DNA of 64,000 nt from Verrucosispora sioxanthis (GTDB taxonomy: Bacteria; Actinomycetota; Actinomycetes; Mycobacteriales; Micromonosporaceae), in NCBI RefSeq assembly GCF_010560025.1, contig NZ_SAIY01000004.1, forward strand, positions 496,001 to 560,000. Reading direction: 5' to 3'. The translations under genes and the position numbers were made by a program. The notes below the pieces were generated by a model. The model made no database searches. It was given only the letters and a program-made list of their open reading frames with translations, and was not told the DNA's origin. This document shows, one piece after another, positions 9,520-18,802 of the stretch. Numbering within the stretch: position 1 is the stretch's first letter; every line of letters begins with the position of its first letter.

Positions 9520-10458
9520 ATGTTCCGCTTCATCGTGCGGCGTCTGCTCCAGATGATCCTGGCCTTCTTCGGGACCACGCTGATCGTCTACGCGCTGATG
9601 TTCGCCGGTCAGGGCGACCCGATCCAGGCGCTCGCCGGCGAGCGCCCGGTCACCGCCGCACAGCGGGCGTACCTCACGGAGAAGTACCACCTGGACGCCA
9701 CCGGGGTCGGCGGCTTCTTCTACCGGTACTTCGACTACATCTCCAACCTGCTCCGCGGCGACCTGGGCGAGTCGCTCACCGGACGGTCGATCGGCGACAT
9801 CCTCGCCGCCGCCTGGCCCGTCACCATCAGGCTGGCCCTGATCGCCCTCGCGGTCGCGGTCATCTTCGGCGTCACCGCGGGCGTCCTCGCCGGCATCCGG
9901 CGGGCCAGCATCTTCGACAACGCCACCCTGCTGCTGACCCTGCTGGTGCTCGGCATACCGACCATCGTGCTCGCCCCGCTGGCGCAGTACTTCCTGGGCG
10001 TCAAGTGGCAGGTCTTCCCGCCCACCGCCGGCGCCGACCCCGACTTCTACGCGCTGCTGCTGCCGGGCATCGTGCTCGGCTCGCTCTCCCTGGCCACCGC
10101 GCTGCGGCTGACCCGCACCTCGGTGGCCGAGAACCTGCGCGCCGACTACGTACGCACCGCCCGGTCGAAGGGCCTGCCGAACCGGCGGGTGGTGAGCGTG
10201 CACGTGTTGCGCAACTCGCTCATCCCGGTGATCACCTTCCTCGGCGTCGAGGTCGGCAACCTGATGAGCGGCGCGATCATCACCGAGGGCGTGTTCAACA
10301 TCCCCGGCGTCGGCTTCAACCTCTTCCGCGGCATCCGCACCGAGGACGGCCCGCTGGTGGTCGGCATCGTCAGCGTGCTCGTCGTGGTCTACCTGATCTC
10401 CAACCTGGTGGTCGACATCCTGTACGCCGTCCTGGACCCGAGGATCCGCTATGAGTGA
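9520..10458 (+). CDS. oppB: Oligopeptide ABC transporter permease (operon 1)
   Basis: 312 aa. Typical DppB/OppB topology: N-terminal helix (FIVRRLLQMILAFFGTTLIV), the periplasmic loop, then the BPD_transp_1 core. The EAA loop that contacts the ATPases is recognisable as YVRTARSKGLPNRRVVSVHVLRNS. It pairs with OppC to form the membrane channel. It starts 81 bp after oppA and precedes oppC by 15 bp. Confidence 0.93.
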   Translation: MFRFIVRRLLQMILAFFGTTLIVYALMFAGQGDPIQALAGERPVTAAQRAYLTEKYHLDATGVGGFFYRYFDYISNLLRGDLGESLTGRSIGDILAAAWPVTIRLALIALAVAVIFGVTAGVLAGIRRASIFDNATLLLTLLVLGIPTIVLAPLAQYFLGVKWQVFPPTAGADPDFYALLLPGIVLGSLSLATALRLTRTSVAENLRADYVRTARSKGLPNRRVVSVHVLRNSLIPVITFLGVEVGNLMSGAIITEGVFNIPGVGFNLFRGIRTEDGPLVVGIVSVLVVVYLISNLVVDILYAVLDPRIRYE

Positions 10459-10473
10459 GACAAGGGTGGACCT

Positions 10474-11430
10474 GTGAGCGACTTCGAGACGGTGGCGGCG
10501 TCGGAGAACCAGGCCGCGCGGCGCGGGCCCTCCGGGGAGCCGGGCACGCCGAACCAGGTGGGGCGCCCCCGCAAGCCGCGCAGCCTGGCCGGCGACGCCT
10601 GGCGCGACCTGCGCCGCAAGCCGATCTTCTGGATCAGCCTGCTCCTGGTGCTGCTGGTGACCGCGATGGCCGCCGTGCCCGGCCTGTTCACCAGCAACGA
10701 CCCCGCCGACTGCGTGCTGTCCCGGCAGCACGCGGCACCCTCCGGCGGAGCCATCTTCGGGTACGACTTCCAGGGCTGCGACACGTACGCCCGGGCGGTC
10801 CACGGCGCCCGGGCGTCGCTGCTGGTCGGTGCCCTCAGCGCGCTGTTCACCGGCCTGATCGCGCTGGTCGTGGGGATGCTCGCCGGATACTTCGGCGGCT
10901 GGGTCGACGCGGTGCTCTCCCGGGTGATCGACATCGTGCTCGGCATCCCGCTGCTGCTGGCCGCGATCGTCCTGCTCAAGCGCATCGGCAGCGACAGCGC
11001 CACGGTACGCGTCGCCGCGGTCATCTTCGTGCTGGCGGTGCTCGGCTGGACCACCGCCGCCCGGGTGGTCCGTTCCTCGGTGATCACCGCCCGGGAGCAG
11101 GACTACGTGGCCGCGGCCCGGATGCTGGGGGCCGGCAACGGGCGGATCATGTGGCGGCACATCCTGCCGAACGCGCTCGCCCCGGCCATCGTGGTGCTGA
11201 CCATCGCGCTCGGCTCGTTCATCGCCGCCGAGGCGACGCTGTCCTTCCTCGGCATCGGGCTGCGGGAGCCCACCATCTCCTGGGGCATCGAGATCAACAA
11301 CGGTCGGGTGCACATGCGGGAATCGGCGACCCCGCTGGTGGTCCCGTCGACCTTCCTGGCGCTGACCGTCCTGGCCTTCATCATGCTCGGCGACGCGATC
11401 CGCGACGCCTTCGACCCGAAGCTCCGGTGA
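10474..11430 (+). CDS. oppC: Oligopeptide ABC transporter permease (operon 1)
   Basis: 318 aa, with a GTG start 15 bp after oppB. A hydrophilic N-terminus of about 45 residues is followed by the first transmembrane helix (PIFWISLLLVLLVTAMAAV), then the OppC_N and BPD_transp_1 domains. The coupling loop is YVAAARMLGAGNGRIMWRHILPNA. It ends FDPKLR, as is usual for OppC/DppC. The gene is followed by a 57-bp tandem duplication that separates it from oppD. Confidence 0.93.
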   Translation: MSDFETVAASENQAARRGPSGEPGTPNQVGRPRKPRSLAGDAWRDLRRKPIFWISLLLVLLVTAMAAVPGLFTSNDPADCVLSRQHAAPSGGAIFGYDFQGCDTYARAVHGARASLLVGALSALFTGLIALVVGMLAGYFGGWVDAVLSRVIDIVLGIPLLLAAIVLLKRIGSDSATVRVAAVIFVLAVLGWTTAARVVRSSVITAREQDYVAAARMLGAGNGRIMWRHILPNALAPAIVVLTIALGSFIAAEATLSFLGIGLREPTISWGIEINNGRVHMRESATPLVVPSTFLALTVLAFIMLGDAIRDAFDPKLR

Positions 11431-11439
11431 GGCGGTCAT

Positions 11440-11553
11440 GCGAGCGCGAGGAGTGAGCGCAGCGAGCCCCGCAGTCGCGAGCGAAAGGCAGGCACCGCGA
11501 GCGCGAGGAGTGAGCGCAGCGAGCCCCGCAGTCGCGAGCGAAAGGCAGGCACC
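11440..11553 (+). repeat. 57-bp tandem duplication in the oppC-oppD gap
   Basis: Two identical 57-bp copies lie end to end (11440-11496 and 11497-11553), starting GCGAGCGCGAGGAGTGAGCG and ending just before the oppD GTG. The core GAGTGAGCGCAGCGAGC is an interspersed repeat; relatives occur at 13663-13682 and 31981-32002. Confidence 0.9.
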
Positions 11554-11557
11554 GTGA
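11453..11557 (+). other. Small open frame bridging oppC and oppD
   Basis: A GTG at 11453 opens a 34-codon frame that runs through both 57-bp copies (57 is a multiple of three) and stops with a TGA overlapping the oppD GTG (GTGA). An inner GTG at 11510 gives a 15-residue version. It could relay ribosomes onto oppD by termination-reinitiation. That it is translated is inference; the low-complexity Ala/Ser/Arg product is unlikely to have its own function. Confidence 0.35.
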
Positions 11558-12591
11558 GTCAGCACGCCGTCCGGCCGACGCCGGCCTCGCCCACTCCGCC
11601 CGGCGGGCACCTGCTGGAGGTGCGTGACCTGCACGTCGAGTTCCGCACCGGCGAGGGGGTGGCCAAGGTGATCAACGGGGTCAGTTACCACCTGGACCCG
11701 GGCGAGACGCTCGCGGTGCTGGGCGAGTCCGGCTCCGGCAAGTCCGTCACCGCCCAGGCCATCATGGGCATCCTGGACACCCCACCAGCGCACATCAGCT
11801 CGGGTGAGATCCGCTACTCCGGCCACGACCTGCTGGGTCTGCCGGAGGAGCAGCGCCGGCAGATCCGGGGCAAGGAGATCGCGATGATCTTCCAGGACGC
11901 CCTCTCCGCCCTGAATCCGGTCTTCCCGGTCGGCTGGCAGATCGGCGAGACGCTGCGCCAGCGACTCGGGATGTCCCGCGCGGACGCCCGCCGCCGCTCG
12001 GTGGAGCTGATGGACCTGGTGCAGATTCCGGCGGCGGCTCGGCGGCTCGGTGACTACCCGCACCAGTTCTCCGGCGGCATGCGGCAGCGGGTGATGATCG
12101 CGATGGCGCTGGCGATGGAGCCGAGGGTGCTGATCGCCGACGAGCCCACCACCGCGCTGGACGTCACCGTGCAGGCCCAGATCATGGACCTCCTCGCCGA
12201 CCTGCGGCGGAACCTGGACATGGCGATGATCCTGATCACCCACGATCTCGGCGTGGTCGCCGACGTCGCGGACCGGATCGCGGTCATGTACGCGGGCCGG
12301 ATCGTCGAGCACGCCGACGTCCGGTCGCTGTACCGGGCGCCCGCCCACCCGTACACCAAGGGGTTGCTGAACTCGATCCCGCGCCTGGACCAGCGGGGCG
12401 GGAAGCTGTCCACGATCCGTGGCCTGCCGCCCAACCTGATGCGCATCCCCAGCGGTTGCCCCTTCCACCCCCGGTGCCCGTACGTGCAGCAGGTCTGTGT
12501 GGACGTGGTGCCGCACGACCTGGTCCTCGGCGACGGCCGGACCAGCGCGTGCCACTTCGCCCAGGAGGTACGTGATGACCGCGCCGGCTAG
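11554..12591 (+). CDS. oppD: Oligopeptide ABC transporter ATPase (operon 1)
   Basis: 345 aa, GTG start. Complete ATPase: Walker A GESGSGKS, signature [15 protein letters not shown], Walker [13 protein letters not shown] and the switch histidine [14 protein letters not shown]. The C-terminal oligopeptide-transporter extension with cysteines ([19 protein letters not shown]) is present, the site of a possible Fe-S cluster in this family. It overlaps oppF by 17 bp, and the two ATPases form a heterodimer. Confidence 0.94.
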   Translation: MSQHAVRPTPASPTPPGGHLLEVRDLHVEFRTGEGVAKVINGVSYHLDPGETLAVLGESGSGKSVTAQAIMGILDTPPAHISSGEIRYSGHDLLGLPEEQRRQIRGKEIAMIFQDALSALNPVFPVGWQIGETLRQRLGMSRADARRRSVELMDLVQIPAAARRLGDYPHQFSGGMRQRVMIAMALAMEPRVLIADEPTTALDVTVQAQIMDLLADLRRNLDMAMILITHDLGVVADVADRIAVMYAGRIVEHADVRSLYRAPAHPYTKGLLNSIPRLDQRGGKLSTIRGLPPNLMRIPSGCPFHPRCPYVQQVCVDVVPHDLVLGDGRTSACHFAQEVRDDRAG

Positions 12592-13603
12592 CCCCACCAC
12601 GGTTCGCGGCGAGACCCTCCTCGACGTCGACCACGTGGTCAAACACTTCCCGATCACGCAGGGCGTGGTGTTCAAGAAGAAGACCGGTGCGGTCAAGGCC
12701 GTCGACGGGGTGAGCTTCCAGCTACGCCGGGGCGAGACGTTGGGCATCGTCGGCGAGTCGGGCTGCGGCAAGTCCACTCTGGCCCGGCTGCTGATGCGGT
12801 TGGAGAAGCCGACCGCCGGCCGCGCCACCCTGGCCGGTCGGGACCTGTTCGCCGCCTCCGGCGGTGAGCTGCGCCGGATCCGACGCAACATGCAGATGGT
12901 CATGCAGGATCCGTACACCTCGCTGAACCCCCGGATGACGGTCGGCGACATCATCGGCGAGCCGTTCGAGATCCATCCGGAGGCGGCCCCGAAGGGCAGC
13001 CGCCAGCGGCGGGTCCAGGAACTGCTCGACGTCGTCGGGTTGAACCCGGAACACATCAACCGGTACCCCCACCAGTTCTCCGGCGGTCAACGCCAGCGCA
13101 TCGGCATCGCCCGCGCGTTGGCGCTGCGGCCCGAGGTGATCGTCTGCGACGAGCCGGTCTCCGCGCTGGACGTCTCCATCCAGGCGCAGGTGATCAACCT
13201 GCTGGAGGAGCTTCAGGACGAGCTGGGCCTGTCCTACATCTTCATCGCGCACGACCTGTCGGTGGTGCGGCACATCTCCGACCGGATCGCGGTGATGTAC
13301 CTGGGCCGAATCGTGGAGATCGGCACCGAGGACGAGATCTACGATCGGGCCACCCACCCGTACACCCAGGCGCTGCTCTCCGCGGCACCGGTGCCGGACC
13401 CGGACGCCCGGGAGCATCGCAGCATCATCCGGCTGCGCGGCGACGTGCCGAGCCCGGCGGACCCGCCGAGCGGCTGCCACTTCCGTACCCGGTGCTGGAA
13501 GGCCCAGGACATCTGCGCCGTCCAGGACCCGCAGGCGGTGCCGCGGGCCGCCGACCCGCACCCCTCGGCCTGCCATTTCGCCGAACTCCGGCCGGGACCG
13601 TGA
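12575..13603 (+). CDS. oppF: Oligopeptide ABC transporter ATPase (operon 1)
   Basis: 342 aa. The ATG at 12575 is chosen for the CCAGGAGG ribosome site lying inside the end of oppD. Walker A is GESGCGKS, the Q-loop [20 protein letters not shown] is the OppF signature, and [27 protein letters not shown] and [14 protein letters not shown] complete the ATPase. The C-terminal Cys-rich tail ([17 protein letters not shown]) is present. It ends operon 1 and is closely similar to the oppF at 29883-30893. Confidence 0.94.
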   Translation: MTAPASPTTVRGETLLDVDHVVKHFPITQGVVFKKKTGAVKAVDGVSFQLRRGETLGIVGESGCGKSTLARLLMRLEKPTAGRATLAGRDLFAASGGELRRIRRNMQMVMQDPYTSLNPRMTVGDIIGEPFEIHPEAAPKGSRQRRVQELLDVVGLNPEHINRYPHQFSGGQRQRIGIARALALRPEVIVCDEPVSALDVSIQAQVINLLEELQDELGLSYIFIAHDLSVVRHISDRIAVMYLGRIVEIGTEDEIYDRATHPYTQALLSAAPVPDPDAREHRSIIRLRGDVPSPADPPSGCHFRTRCWKAQDICAVQDPQAVPRAADPHPSACHFAELRPGP

Positions 13604-13662
13604 GCACGAACCTCCCTCCCCAGTGGATACTGCGGCATCGAAGAGGCACCCGATGACGGATG

Positions 13663-13682
13663 GCGAGCCTCCGCTCACTCAT
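13663..13682 (-). repeat. Copy of the GAGTGAGCG-type interspersed repeat
   Basis: On the reverse strand this reads ATGAGTGAGCGGAGGCTCGC, a short relative of the repeat found in both oppC-oppD gaps. It lies just upstream of the GGDEF-EAL gene and has no evident coding role. Confidence 0.5.
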
Positions 13683-13696
13683 TAGGGTCTACAGCC

Positions 13697-16066
13697 GTGA
13701 CGCAGGTGGCGCTACGACCGACGACGGGCCCCACGGTCGGGGTCGCCGCGACCAACAGTCGGACCACCATGCGATTTGTGCAGGCCACCGTGGCGGTCGT
13801 CGCTCTCGGCACCGTCTGGTGCGTCGCGAACTTCACCGTCGGTGCCGGCGCCGAGGCGCTGGCGTACCTGTTCGTTCCGGTCGGCGGGGTCTTCGCCGCC
13901 GGGTCCGTCGTACACCTGCTCCGCCACGCCGACCTCGACCCGGTCACGCGACGCTTCTGGCGTGCGCTCCTCGTCGCGGCGGTCACCATCACCATCGGGT
14001 ACGGCTGGCTGGCGCTGGACATGCTGACGCATGCCGCCGAGGCCCGTACCCGAAGCATGCCGTTGCCGGCGGCGGCGTGCGTGGCGATCGGATTCGTCGT
14101 CGCCATCTGGGCGGTGGCCCGGGTGCCGATCGCCGAGACCGGCGGTGTCGAGCGATGGCGTCTCCTGCTCGACCGCACGATCGCGTTCCTCGGCTGCGCG
14201 GCCCTGCTCTGCTACATCGGGCTGGCCCCGATGCTTACCGCTGCCGAGCCGTGGAGCCGGCAGGCGATGGCGCTGGTCGGGCTCGCCTTCCTGGTCGCGG
14301 TCGGCGCCGCGACGAAGGTGTCCTTCGTGGCCGGCGGTCCGGTCGACCGGGTCGCCCTGCGGTTCGTCGCGGCCAGCGGCGGCGTCACCGCCGGGATCGT
14401 CGCGGTGCTCTCGGTCCGGTACGGGTACGTCGCCGGCATCCCCGCCCAAGCGGTCGTGATGCCGCTGACGCCGGTCTTCTTCACGCTCGGCGTTCGGGCG
14501 CAGTGGCGGGCCCAGCTCGGTGTCCGCCGCGATCCGACCCGCAACGGCGTGCTGCTGCCGTACCTGGCGGTGGTGGCGGTCGACGTGCCGCTGCTCGCCG
14601 TCGCGTTCGGCGCTCCGCTGACCTGGCCGGTCCGGGTGGTCCTGATCGCCGCCGTGGTGGTGACCGCGCTGGTCAGCGTCCGGCAGTTCATCGCCTACCG
14701 GGAGAACGCCCGACTGCTGCGCAACACCCGCCTGCAGGAGGAGCGCCTGCAGTACGAGGTCAGCCACGACGGCCTCACCGGGCTGGCCAACCGGGCGCTG
14801 TTCCGGGACCGGCTCGCGTCCGCACTCACCGCCACGACACCCGCGTCGGTGCTCCTGGTCGACCTGGACGACTTCAAGACCGTCAACGACCTGCTCGGGC
14901 ACGGCGTCGGTGACCGGCTGCTCGTGTCGGTCGCCGAGCTGTTGCGTGCCGAGGTCGGCGACGACGGCCTACCGGTACGGGTCGCCGGTGACGAGTTCGC
15001 CGTCCTGCTCACCGGCCCGCACGCCGACCCCGAGAAGTTGGCCGGCCGGCTGCTGGCCGCGCTCGACCAACCGATCAGCCAACACCGCCTGCTGGTGCAG
15101 GCCAGCATCGGCATCGCCGACACCGGGCCCGGTGCCACCGTCGACTCGGTGCTGCGGGACGCCGACGTCGCCATGTACACGGCCAAACAGCGGGGGAAGG
15201 CGAGCTTCGTACGGTACGTGGACGGCATGGGTGAGCCGGTACTGGCGCACATGCAGCTCGGCGGCGAACTGCGGCGGGCCCTTGACCACAACGAACTGCG
15301 GGTCGTCTACCAGCCGATCCTGCGGCTGGACGACGGATGGCTGGTCGGGGTGGAGGCGTTGGTCCGCTGGCACCACCCGACGCGCGGGATCGTCGGGCCG
15401 GCCGAGTTCATCCCAGCCGCCGAGCGGACCGGTCTGATCGTGCCGCTGGGCCGGTTCGTGCTGCGCGAGACGTGCCGCCAGGCGGCGGCGTGGTCACGGG
15501 AGTTCGGGCCGGACGCACTCCGGGAGGCGGGCCTGAACGTCTCCGCCCGGCAACTGCACGATCCCGACTTCGTCTCCGACGTGACCGCCGCGCTCGCCGA
15601 CAGCGGGCTGCCCTGCGAACGGCTGGTGCTGGAGGTGACCGAGTCGGCGGTGCTGCGCGGTCAACAGGTCTCCCGGACCCTCGTCGAACTCGACCGGATG
15701 GGCATCCGCCTCTCCCTCGACGACTTCGGCACCGGCGAGTCGTCGCTGAGTCTGCTGCGCGCCTTCCCCGCCGCGATCGTGAAGCTCGACAAGTCCTTCG
15801 TCGACGGTATCGAGATCGACGACGGCCAGGCAGGGGCGGCCGCCGCCCGGCAGGCGGTGGCCCGGGCGGTGATCCAACTCGCCCACGCCCTCGGCCTGGA
15901 GACCGTCGCCGAGGGCGTCGAGAGCGCCGAGCAGGTCGCGGTGCTCCGTGCCCTCGGCTACACCCGTGGCCAGGGCTACCACCTGGCCCGACCGATGACC
16001 GCCGAGGGCATCTCCGGCCTGCTGGCCCACCAGCGGACCGTGGCAACCGTCCAACCGACGACCTGA
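13697..16066 (+). CDS. Membrane GGDEF-EAL protein (c-di-GMP cyclase/phosphodiesterase)
   Basis: 789 aa, GTG start. Residues about 25-340 are a multi-helix membrane region, followed by a short helical linker (ENARLLRNTRLQEERLQYEV). The GGDEF domain carries A430-GDEF instead of GGDEF; this variant can still be catalytic. The EAL domain follows with E553-A-L, DDFGTGESSLSLL (from D675) and KLDKSFVDGI, all consistent with an active phosphodiesterase. It should make and/or degrade cyclic di-GMP in response to a membrane signal; the balance is not predictable. It is transcribed alone and convergent with purNH. Confidence 0.92.
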   Translation: MTQVALRPTTGPTVGVAATNSRTTMRFVQATVAVVALGTVWCVANFTVGAGAEALAYLFVPVGGVFAAGSVVHLLRHADLDPVTRRFWRALLVAAVTITIGYGWLALDMLTHAAEARTRSMPLPAAACVAIGFVVAIWAVARVPIAETGGVERWRLLLDRTIAFLGCAALLCYIGLAPMLTAAEPWSRQAMALVGLAFLVAVGAATKVSFVAGGPVDRVALRFVAASGGVTAGIVAVLSVRYGYVAGIPAQAVVMPLTPVFFTLGVRAQWRAQLGVRRDPTRNGVLLPYLAVVAVDVPLLAVAFGAPLTWPVRVVLIAAVVVTALVSVRQFIAYRENARLLRNTRLQEERLQYEVSHDGLTGLANRALFRDRLASALTATTPASVLLVDLDDFKTVNDLLGHGVGDRLLVSVAELLRAEVGDDGLPVRVAGDEFAVLLTGPHADPEKLAGRLLAALDQPISQHRLLVQASIGIADTGPGATVDSVLRDADVAMYTAKQRGKASFVRYVDGMGEPVLAHMQLGGELRRALDHNELRVVYQPILRLDDGWLVGVEALVRWHHPTRGIVGPAEFIPAAERTGLIVPLGRFVLRETCRQAAAWSREFGPDALREAGLNVSARQLHDPDFVSDVTAALADSGLPCERLVLEVTESAVLRGQQVSRTLVELDRMGIRLSLDDFGTGESSLSLLRAFPAAIVKLDKSFVDGIEIDDGQAGAAAARQAVARAVIQLAHALGLETVAEGVESAEQVAVLRALGYTRGQGYHLARPMTAEGISGLLAHQRTVATVQPTT

Positions 16067-16087
16067 CTGCGGTTACCGGTTCGGTCC

Positions 16088-16150
16088 AGATCTTGGACAG
16101 TCTCCGTCAACGGCTAACAGTCAACGGCTAACGGAAACTGTCCAAGATCT
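16088..16150. terminator. Long inverted repeat between the GGDEF-EAL gene and purH
   Basis: AGATCTTGGACAGTCTCCGT (16088-16107) pairs with 16131-16150, 19 of 20 positions. The loop holds a direct repeat CAACGGCTAAC (16108-16118 and 16122-16132). It sits between convergent genes and probably terminates both. Confidence 0.75.
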
Positions 16151-16154
16151 CGCA

Positions 16155-17735
16155 CTAGTGGGCGAAGTGGCGGGTGGCGGTGAGGTACATGGTGACGTCG
16201 GCCTGCTTGCAGGCCGCGATCACCTCCTCGTCGCGGATCGAGCCGCCGGGCTGGACGATCGCCCGGACGCCCGCGTCGATGAGGATCTGCGGACCGTCGG
16301 CGAACGGGAAGAACGCGTCCGAGGCGGCCACCGCGCCGCGCGCCCGCTCGGCGCCGGCCCGGCTGACCGCGAGGCGAGCCGAGTCCACCCGGTTGACCTG
16401 CCCCATGCCGACCCCGACCGTGGCGCCGTCGTGGGCCAGCAGGATCGCGTTGCTCTTCACCGCGCGTACCGCCCGCCAGGCGAAGGCCAGGTCGGCCAGG
16501 GTGGCGTCGTCGGCTGGCTCGCCGGTGGCCAGCCGCCAGGTGCTCGGGTCGTCGCCCTCGGCGTCGATCGCGTCCGGTAGCTGCACCAGCACGCCACCGC
16601 TGACCTGCCGCCACTCGGTCGGACGCGGCTGGAAGGCGGGCGCACGCAGCAGCCGGATGTTCTTCTTGGCCCGCAGCGTCTCCACCGCACCGGGTTCGTA
16701 GTCGGGCGCCACAACGACCTCGGTGAAGATCTCGGCGATCTGCCCGGCCAGCTCGACCGAGACCGGGCGGTTGACGGCGATCACCCCACCGAAGGCGGAG
16801 ACCGGGTCACAGGCGTGCGCCTTGCGGTGCGCCTGCGCCACGTCCGCGCCGACGGCGATCCCGCACGGGTTGGCGTGCTTGACGACGGCCACGGCGGGCT
16901 GATCGGCGAAGTCGTTCGCGGCCCGCCAGGCGGCGTCCGCGTCGACGTAGTTGTTGTAGGACATCTCCTTGCCGTGCAACTGCTCGGCCTGAGCCAGCCC
17001 GACCGGGCCGGACGGGTCGGCGTAGAGAGCGGCGCTCTGGTGCGGGTTCTCGCCGTAGCGCAGCACCGACTGCCGGCGCAACGCCAGACCGGCGAACTCC
17101 GGCATGCCGTCGGCGGCCGGGGCCACCGACGAGGCGAACCACTCGGCGACCGCCACGTCGTACTCGGCGATGTCGGCGAACGCGCGGGCGGCCAACGCCC
17201 GGCGCTGCGCCAGGGTGAAGCCACCGCCGTCGAGCGCGGCCAGCAGCATCGGGTACGCACCGGGGTCGGTCACCACGGCCACCGAGGCGTGGTTCTTCGC
17301 GGCCGCACGCACCATCGCCGGGCCACCGATGTCGATCTGCTCGACGCACTCGTCCTGGCCGGCGCCGGAGGCGACGGTGTCCTGGAACGGGTACAGGTTG
17401 GACACCAGCAGGTCGATCCCGGCGATGCCGTGCTCGTCGAGCTGGGCGGTGTGTGCGTCCTTGCGCAGGTCGGCGAGGAGCCCGCCGTGAATCGCCGGGT
17501 GCAGGGTCTTCACCCGCCCGTCGAGGATCTCCGGGAAGCCGGTCACCTGCTCCACCGGCGTCACCGGCACTCCGGCGGCCGCGATCGTCGACGCGGTGCT
17601 GCCGGTGGAGACGATCTCCACACCCGCCGCGTGCAGCGCCTTGGCCAGATCGGCCAGGCCCGTCTTGTCGTAGACGCTGACGAGTGCCCGCCGGATCGGG
17701 CGACGCCCGTCCTGGATGGAGTTCACGCCGACCAT
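16155..17735 (-). CDS. purH: Alternative: separately initiated PurH
   Basis: If PurH is also made on its own, the ATG at 17735 gives 526 aa, the normal PurH length. A purine-rich run (GGAAGAAAGG) lies immediately upstream but partly too close; the GTG at 17726 is better spaced from AAAGG. In most bacteria purN and purH are separate, often overlapping genes. This entry records the internal start; it is the same sequence as residues 203-728 of the fused frame. Confidence 0.5.
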   Translation of the reverse strand: MVGVNSIQDGRRPIRRALVSVYDKTGLADLAKALHAAGVEIVSTGSTASTIAAAGVPVTPVEQVTGFPEILDGRVKTLHPAIHGGLLADLRKDAHTAQLDEHGIAGIDLLVSNLYPFQDTVASGAGQDECVEQIDIGGPAMVRAAAKNHASVAVVTDPGAYPMLLAALDGGGFTLAQRRALAARAFADIAEYDVAVAEWFASSVAPAADGMPEFAGLALRRQSVLRYGENPHQSAALYADPSGPVGLAQAEQLHGKEMSYNNYVDADAAWRAANDFADQPAVAVVKHANPCGIAVGADVAQAHRKAHACDPVSAFGGVIAVNRPVSVELAGQIAEIFTEVVVAPDYEPGAVETLRAKKNIRLLRAPAFQPRPTEWRQVSGGVLVQLPDAIDAEGDDPSTWRLATGEPADDATLADLAFAWRAVRAVKSNAILLAHDGATVGVGMGQVNRVDSARLAVSRAGAERARGAVAASDAFFPFADGPQILIDAGVRAIVQPGGSIRDEEVIAACKQADVTMYLTATRHFAH

Positions 17736-18341
17736 GACCTTTCTTCCGGTTATCGTCCAACCGTTGCGGACCAGCCGGCCCACCTGCTCCACGAGCTGGC
17801 TCCGCTCCGCTTCCTTGATGCGTTCGGTGAGCGTGTCGACGTCGTCGTCGTCGCGTACCGGCACCGCCACCTGCGCGACGATCGGGCCGGTGTCCATCCC
17901 GGCGTCGACGAAGAAGAGGGTCGCCCCGGTCACCTTGACCCCGTAGGCGAGCGCGTCGCGCGGGCCGTGGATGCCGGGGAACGCCGGCAACAGGGTGTTG
18001 TGCGTGTTCAGGTAACGGTCGCCGAAGGCGGCGAGGAAACGCGGACCGACAAGCTTCAGGAACCCGGCCGAGATGACCAGGTCGGGTCGGTGCTCGGCGA
18101 CCCGGTCGGTGAGCGCGACGTCCCACCGATCGCGGTCCGGGTGGTCCTTCAACCGCTCGACGAAGGTCGGCACCCCCGCGGCGGCGGCCCGGTCCAGGCC
18201 CGCGATCCCGTCGCGGTCCGCCCCGACCGCGACCACCCGCGCCCCGTACGCCGGGTCTGCGGTCGCGTCCAGCAGGGCCTGGAGATTGCTGCCGGAGCCG
18301 GAGACAAGGACGACGATACGGGCGGGCTGGTTCACCGGCAC
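16155..18341 (-). CDS. purNH: PurN-PurH in one open frame: GAR transformylase fused to AICAR transformylase/IMP cyclohydrolase
   Basis: A single frame of 728 codons contains two complete purine enzymes normally made separately. Residues 1-202 are PurN ([16 protein letters not shown]; catalytic block [37 protein letters not shown]; end [10 protein letters not shown]). Residues 203-728 are PurH: IMP cyclohydrolase ([20 protein letters not shown]) and AICAR transformylase ([29 protein letters not shown]). No stop lies between them. Both act late in IMP synthesis and use 10-formyl-THF. An internal ATG (17735) or GTG (17726) could still start free PurH. A fusion is unusual; an indel at the junction is possible. 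Confidence 0.85.
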   Translation of the reverse strand: MPVNQPARIVVLVSGSGSNLQALLDATADPAYGARVVAVGADRDGIAGLDRAAAAGVPTFVERLKDHPDRDRWDVALTDRVAEHRPDLVISAGFLKLVGPRFLAAFGDRYLNTHNTLLPAFPGIHGPRDALAYGVKVTGATLFFVDAGMDTGPIVAQVAVPVRDDDDVDTLTERIKEAERSQLVEQVGRLVRNGWTITGRKVMVGVNSIQDGRRPIRRALVSVYDKTGLADLAKALHAAGVEIVSTGSTASTIAAAGVPVTPVEQVTGFPEILDGRVKTLHPAIHGGLLADLRKDAHTAQLDEHGIAGIDLLVSNLYPFQDTVASGAGQDECVEQIDIGGPAMVRAAAKNHASVAVVTDPGAYPMLLAALDGGGFTLAQRRALAARAFADIAEYDVAVAEWFASSVAPAADGMPEFAGLALRRQSVLRYGENPHQSAALYADPSGPVGLAQAEQLHGKEMSYNNYVDADAAWRAANDFADQPAVAVVKHANPCGIAVGADVAQAHRKAHACDPVSAFGGVIAVNRPVSVELAGQIAEIFTEVVVAPDYEPGAVETLRAKKNIRLLRAPAFQPRPTEWRQVSGGVLVQLPDAIDAEGDDPSTWRLATGEPADDATLADLAFAWRAVRAVKSNAILLAHDGATVGVGMGQVNRVDSARLAVSRAGAERARGAVAASDAFFPFADGPQILIDAGVRAIVQPGGSIRDEEVIAACKQADVTMYLTATRHFAH

Positions 18342-18495
18342 ACCCTATCCGGCCGCTGGCCGGTGCCCATCCGCTGGGCAGCGCGGCGCGCGTGACCACC
18401 GAACTGGCCGAAAGCAGGTACGCTGCCGGTCGCTTGGGACCGGCGCATGTCCGGTCCCACACCCGTCAGCGAACAACCGTGAGGAGCACGTCGTC

Positions 18496-18795
18496 ATGCA
18501 GCCCGAATACCAGTCACAGCCACCGCAGTCGGTCGACAACAACATGACAATGTCGATCGTCGCGATCTTCCTGTTCTGGCCGCTGGCCATTCCGGCGATC
18601 ATCAACGCTTCGAAGGTCAACCCGCTGGTTCAGCAGGGTGACTACGCCGGCGCGCAGGCTGCGGCGGCCGAGTCGAAGAAGTGGTCCAAGTGGGCCCTGA
18701 TCGTCGGTATCGCCTGGATCGCGATCGTCCTGGTGTGCTGCCTGGGCGGCGGCCTGCTGGGCTCGATGAGCGGCAGCAACGCCAGCGGTTTCTGA
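18496..18795 (+). CDS. CD225/dispanin-family small membrane protein
   Basis: 99 aa. A Pro/Gln-rich head is followed by a membrane segment SIVAIFLFWPLAIPAIINA, a short loop with VNPLVQQGDYAGAQAAAAESKKW, and a second helix (WALIVGIAWIAIVLVCCLGG). This is the CD225 (interferon-induced transmembrane-like) two-helix pattern widespread in actinobacteria; its role is unknown. A GAGGAGC ribosome site precedes the ATG. It is 7 bp from the next gene, which has a similar architecture. Confidence 0.85.
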   Translation: MQPEYQSQPPQSVDNNMTMSIVAIFLFWPLAIPAIINASKVNPLVQQGDYAGAQAAAAESKKWSKWALIVGIAWIAIVLVCCLGGGLLGSMSGSNASGF

Positions 18796-18802
18796 GCACC
18801 GG

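Noticed and set aside
9502..13059. 1185-codon open frame antisense to the opp operon
   Set aside because: The sense genes have intact Walker and permease motifs. The antisense product is low-complexity His/Arg/Gly/Asp with no domain; it is a GC-skew artefact.
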